DNA of 64,000 nt from Cristatella mucedo (Eukaryota > Bryozoa > Phylactolaemata > Cristatellidae). The stretch lies in assembly GCA_009760855.2 (NCBI GenBank), contig WPIO01000001.1:23358001-23422000 (forward strand), given 5' to 3'. The notes under the pieces are model-generated. The model had not been told where the DNA came from. It saw only the letters and a program-made list of their open reading frames with translations, and searched no databases. Below, in pieces: positions 61,090 through 64,000 of the stretch. How positions within the stretch are numbered: position 1 is the stretch's first letter; each line of letters begins with the position of its first letter. Both the position numbers and the translations under genes were made by a program.

Positions 61090-62640
61090 TAACGTGTGCT
61101 GCCGAATGGCAGAAATCTTGTTCATATTGAATAAAAATACATCTAAGCTAATACTTACAGGCAAATCTAGTACTTCTCGGAAATTCGACAACCTAAGTCT
61201 CAAATTTGCTCGGCCAGCATATCTCCTGTAGCCTTTGCATGCAAGCCGTGTGTCCTACTTCAGGCGAAACATCACTTAACAAACAACAGCTCCAGAGTCA
61301 CGTCTAACAACTTTCAGCTGCCTAAATATTTAAAAAGTTTGTCTTACTTTGGCAAGGCTCCCACAGCCAAGCTGAACCATGCACTTGTGACACTCCGTCA
61401 AAGCTTCTGTAATCCACCATTCGCACGTCTTCCTGCTAGTGCTTTAAGACGCTTCAAGTTGGAGCGAAATTTTAGAGCTGAGCTTGTCTGTCGCTCACGT
61501 CGAAACCAACGGATTGCATCACTCCTCTGGCTAACCTGCATTGGCTCCTCGACCAGTAGCATATCCACATAAAGTTTCTGTCACTCATTTTTAGATCAAT
61601 TCATTGTCTTGCTCCGGACTACCTGTTCCAAATGCTGTCAAATCTGGCTTCGCGCCGTACCACCTGAGCTTCCAACTCAGACAGATTCATAAGAATAATA
61701 TAGCGCCCTCAGAGAACGCAATCTCTTTCTAAGCACTTCACATTTGCCGCAAAGAAAGCACAATCGAATGGTCAGTGGTAGCAAGCTCGATAAACGACAT
61801 AACAAATAAAGATTAGCATGGTTAGGGGGTGACATGCACAGGGTCAGCATGCATGAGCACATAAAGATCGAATCACAGGGACCGACTAAATGCTGTAACA
61901 CATAAATGCTTTTTTGTTTCTTTTTAAATGTGGTCCATTCAGAAGACGTCATGACGCAAGTCAGATGTAAATTCCAGGCTTTGGAAGCATACGAACTAAA
62001 GACACAGTCTTCAAAGGATTTGAGGTTTGTACGAGGTAAAGGTAAGTGGTTAGATTCCGAAAAGCGGGTGATGCGATGTGTAGCCTGGTGCGGGTAGTAG
62101 ATCTGACAGATAGGCTGGAGCCAAAGAATGGAGGGACCGAAAAGTCAGTGACAAAACCTTAAAGTCGATGCGTTGCTTGCATGGGAGCCAGTGCATGTTG
62201 GAGACAAGTGGTGCGATGTGGAAACTGCGACGCTCACGACAGACAAGCCTAGCTGCAGAGTCTTGCACTTGCCGTGAGTGCCCGAGTGCACAGGCTAGAT
62301 TTACCGTGCATCCAACCAACTTCACCTGCTTTGGAGACTCTTTCTTTGATTATAGGCTTCCAAAGTCTAGAACTTGCTACTGCCTAATATTTCTACAATC
62401 CCTGACTTTACGACATTAAAAATTGAGCTACAGCCTATCTATTGTTTTGGAAAAATACGATCTCCGTCCGTGTGAATCGTCCTTATTTTTGCTCGTGCGT
62501 GCCGATACTGCAAATTGTATCGCGAATCAGTCAACACGGTCCCTTTACCGCCTACTCAAAGTGGCTAGAACTAGATACAGTTCATCTATGGTGCATCACA
62601 AATTTCTTATCGTTGTTATAATTCATTTATTAGTGTCAGC
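61090..62640 (+). mobile_element. LINE B, outer copy of a two-level nest
   Basis: Plus-strand B in two pieces, 61090-61684 and 62313-62640. The left piece runs from ACAGGCAAATCTAGTACTTC through the LDFCNSL and VKQR-equivalent regions. The right piece resumes at CACCTGCTTTGGAGACTC (SFGDRAF motif) and continues to the 3' UTR. Heavily mutated, so it is much older than its insert. Confidence 0.75.
61685..62312 (-). mobile_element. LINE B, inner copy of the nest
   Basis: 5'-truncated minus copy. On plus it starts AAGAATAATATAGCGCCCTC (tail and stem-loop), then the 3' UTR motif TGACATGCACAGGGTCAGC. The minus frame 62325-62050 has QDSAARLVCRERRSFHIAPL and SLAPAYLSDLLP. Confidence 0.85.
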
Positions 62641-62649
62641 CGCATTTTC

Positions 62650-63660
62650 TTTTTAAAAGCTTGAATACGCGTGCATCTCTGAAGGCAAAAGCTGTTGTAA
62701 GAAAAGTACCCTTTTATGACATTTCCCTTTTCAATCCTCCTCATGCTCACTATCGTTCGCATTTTGAAGTCTTGAAATGAAAAATGTCCCAAAAGTTTAC
62801 TTTTCCTCCAACATTAAAACTTTTGTCCTATTTGTTTTTTAAATTAAACAAAAATTGTATTATATATAAATGCCACTGTCATATATTTCTAGGACATTGT
62901 TTAGGAGAAAAGGAGAAAAAGCAAGCAGCTGGAAAAAACGAGTTAATAATATATTTAAAAAATACTATATGCGTATAATTTATGTACCTACTAAGGTTAA
63001 AGAACTAAGTTCTTTTGTTACAAAGTATACACATCCAGAATGTAATGCATGTTCATTTGATAAAATTCATAGAGTCTATAGTTTTGAACAAATTTTACAA
63101 GAAGTCGTTTCTAAAGCTGTTTATTGGAGAAAATGTTAAGTTGAAAAACACATTGAAAAGTGTAAAAAGAAAAGAAGATCTGAAATTAGTAAAATGGAAT
63201 GGCCTAAGAAATATAAATAAATTGTATTAATTAATTCAAAATTACAAAGTGAAGAATATACATATTGTGTTGTGAAACATTTAATGAAAGTGATTATCTA
63301 GAAGGAAAACATCCATACTGTTATCAAGAAATAAAGAGACCGAAAAGATAATATGAAATACGTTGTGATATCTGTGATAAAGGCATGAATTAAACAAAAT
63401 TTGATTCTAGTCTTATGCGCAATGATGCAGTTATAATTTTTTCATACTGTAACATAAATACTAACTCATTTAAGAAAGAGAGACCAACTAAATTATATTC
63501 ATTAGTTAAGAAACACTTAAAAAAACAATGTTGCTCTACTTTATTACATCATTGTTTAGACCATGAAGCTATTTGTTCTAGATCAAAACTATTCCCTATT
63601 CTTAAGGGCAAACGTAAAGCAACAAAGTTAAAAGAGTTAATAGTTTTAATATAGCACTTA
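62650..63660 (+). pseudogene. AT-rich block with a broken cysteine-rich reading frame
   Basis: Base composition shifts sharply to AT. Coding-like pieces lie on plus: 62870-63139 (89 codons after ATG, with RIIYVPTKVKELSSF and HPECNACSF), an in-frame continuation past TAA at 63137 and TAA at 63218, then another frame from 63253 past TAA at 63349 and TAA at 63391 to TAG at 63655. CX2C and CX2-type pairs recur (HPECNAC, RCDICDKG), with YCYQ and HX2C-type spacing, suggesting zinc-binding modules. Lys/Asn/Ile-rich codon use is unlike every other ORF in the window. No family is certain. Options are a decayed large DNA element or virus, or foreign DNA, including one using a different code. Pieces were not joined. 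Confidence 0.4.
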
Positions 63661-63666
63661 TACTAT

Positions 63667-63969
63667 TCAGGAGGGTACATAACAGACCAAGATATTTACT
63701 CTTAGTTTTCCAGTTGTATCAATGAAGTAATACTCTATTGGAAGTCTTGTAAAATATACATAATACTTTAACTCCACACCTGTTGGAGAAGTATTTATTG
63801 CTCTTACATCTCCAGATACAGCAGTTGTATCACTATTAGGTTTTAGAAACATACAATTAAATGCTCCAACAGCCATAATATTTAATATCATTATAGGTGG
63901 TGCAGTTTTATTTGTCCATGAATAAGGTGCTGATAGATTTAGTATTGAGTTCTTTGCATTGAGATCCAT
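63667..63969 (-). CDS. Uncharacterised AT-rich ORF, 100 residues
   Basis: An intact minus frame from ATG at 63969 to TGA just before 63667. It converges on the cysteine-rich frame. Content is beta-prone and uncharged: NLSAPYSWTNKTAPPIMILN in the first third, ELKYYVYFTRLPIEYYF near the end, RVNILVCYVPS at the terminus. The codon directly before the ATG is TAA, and the frame stays open from there to the window edge, so the true start could lie outside if that TAA is a mutation or is read as an amino acid. No family recognised. It might be a structural protein of a mobile element, but nothing shown here proves that. Confidence 0.4.
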   Translation of the reverse strand: MDLNAKNSILNLSAPYSWTNKTAPPIMILNIMAVGAFNCMFLKPNSDTTAVSGDVRAINTSPTGVELKYYVYFTRLPIEYYFIDTTGKLRVNILVCYVPS

Positions 63970-64000
63970 TTATAGAGCTAGTACTTCTGTTGTTTTTCTA

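Overview
The window reads as animal nuclear DNA. I see no bacterial operons, Shine-Dalgarno sites or densely packed genes. I see spliced coding exons, CpG-rich islands several hundred to about two thousand bases long, long microsatellites, tRNA-derived SINEs, and many 5'-truncated non-LTR retrotransposons of the CR1/L2 group. One host gene is recognisable with confidence: the first two coding exons of a calexcitin-type EF-hand protein on the minus strand (3818 down to 2974). Its sequence resembles squid calexcitin as I recall it, which hints at a lophotrochozoan host; that is an inference and not a species call.

Layout. 1-8.3 kb: calexcitin exons 1 and 2, its CpG-rich introns (intron 1 holds a GC-rich minisatellite) and a CpG-rich upstream region with a candidate TATA box. 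8.3-30 kb: intronic or intergenic DNA full of dead LINE copies (families A and B, my names), two tRNA-derived SINE families (SINE-A, SINE-B), a 149-bp hAT-like MITE with an exact 8-bp target duplication, and a 313-bp inverted repeat closed by a TA-rich loop. 30-36 kb: two CpG-rich stretches, a long TCTG/TC microsatellite and a 480-bp GCCTCC hexamer tract. 36-45 kb: more LINE B, another CpG-rich island and weak exon candidates. 45.7-49.3 kb: the best LINE A copy, with endonuclease and reverse transcriptase intact except for two frameshifts. 49.7-62.6 kb: a LINE B graveyard with a three-level nest (51.3-54.2 kb) and a two-level nest (61.1-62.6 kb), interrupted by a CpG island at 55.4-57.4 kb. 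62.65-64 kb: an abrupt change to very AT-rich DNA with a cysteine-rich broken reading frame and a convergent 101-codon ORF that match nothing else in the window.

How the parts relate. LINE A and LINE B are distinct elements with reverse transcriptases of the same general type. LINE B copies end in a conserved stem-loop followed by TAA/TTA repeats. SINE-B ends in the same stem-loop, so it was probably mobilised by LINE B. LINE A copies end instead in variable short simple repeats. Apart from calexcitin, the coding calls are transposon remnants or single-exon guesses and are marked so. Boundaries of repeats were set by eye and are good to roughly 10-50 bases.
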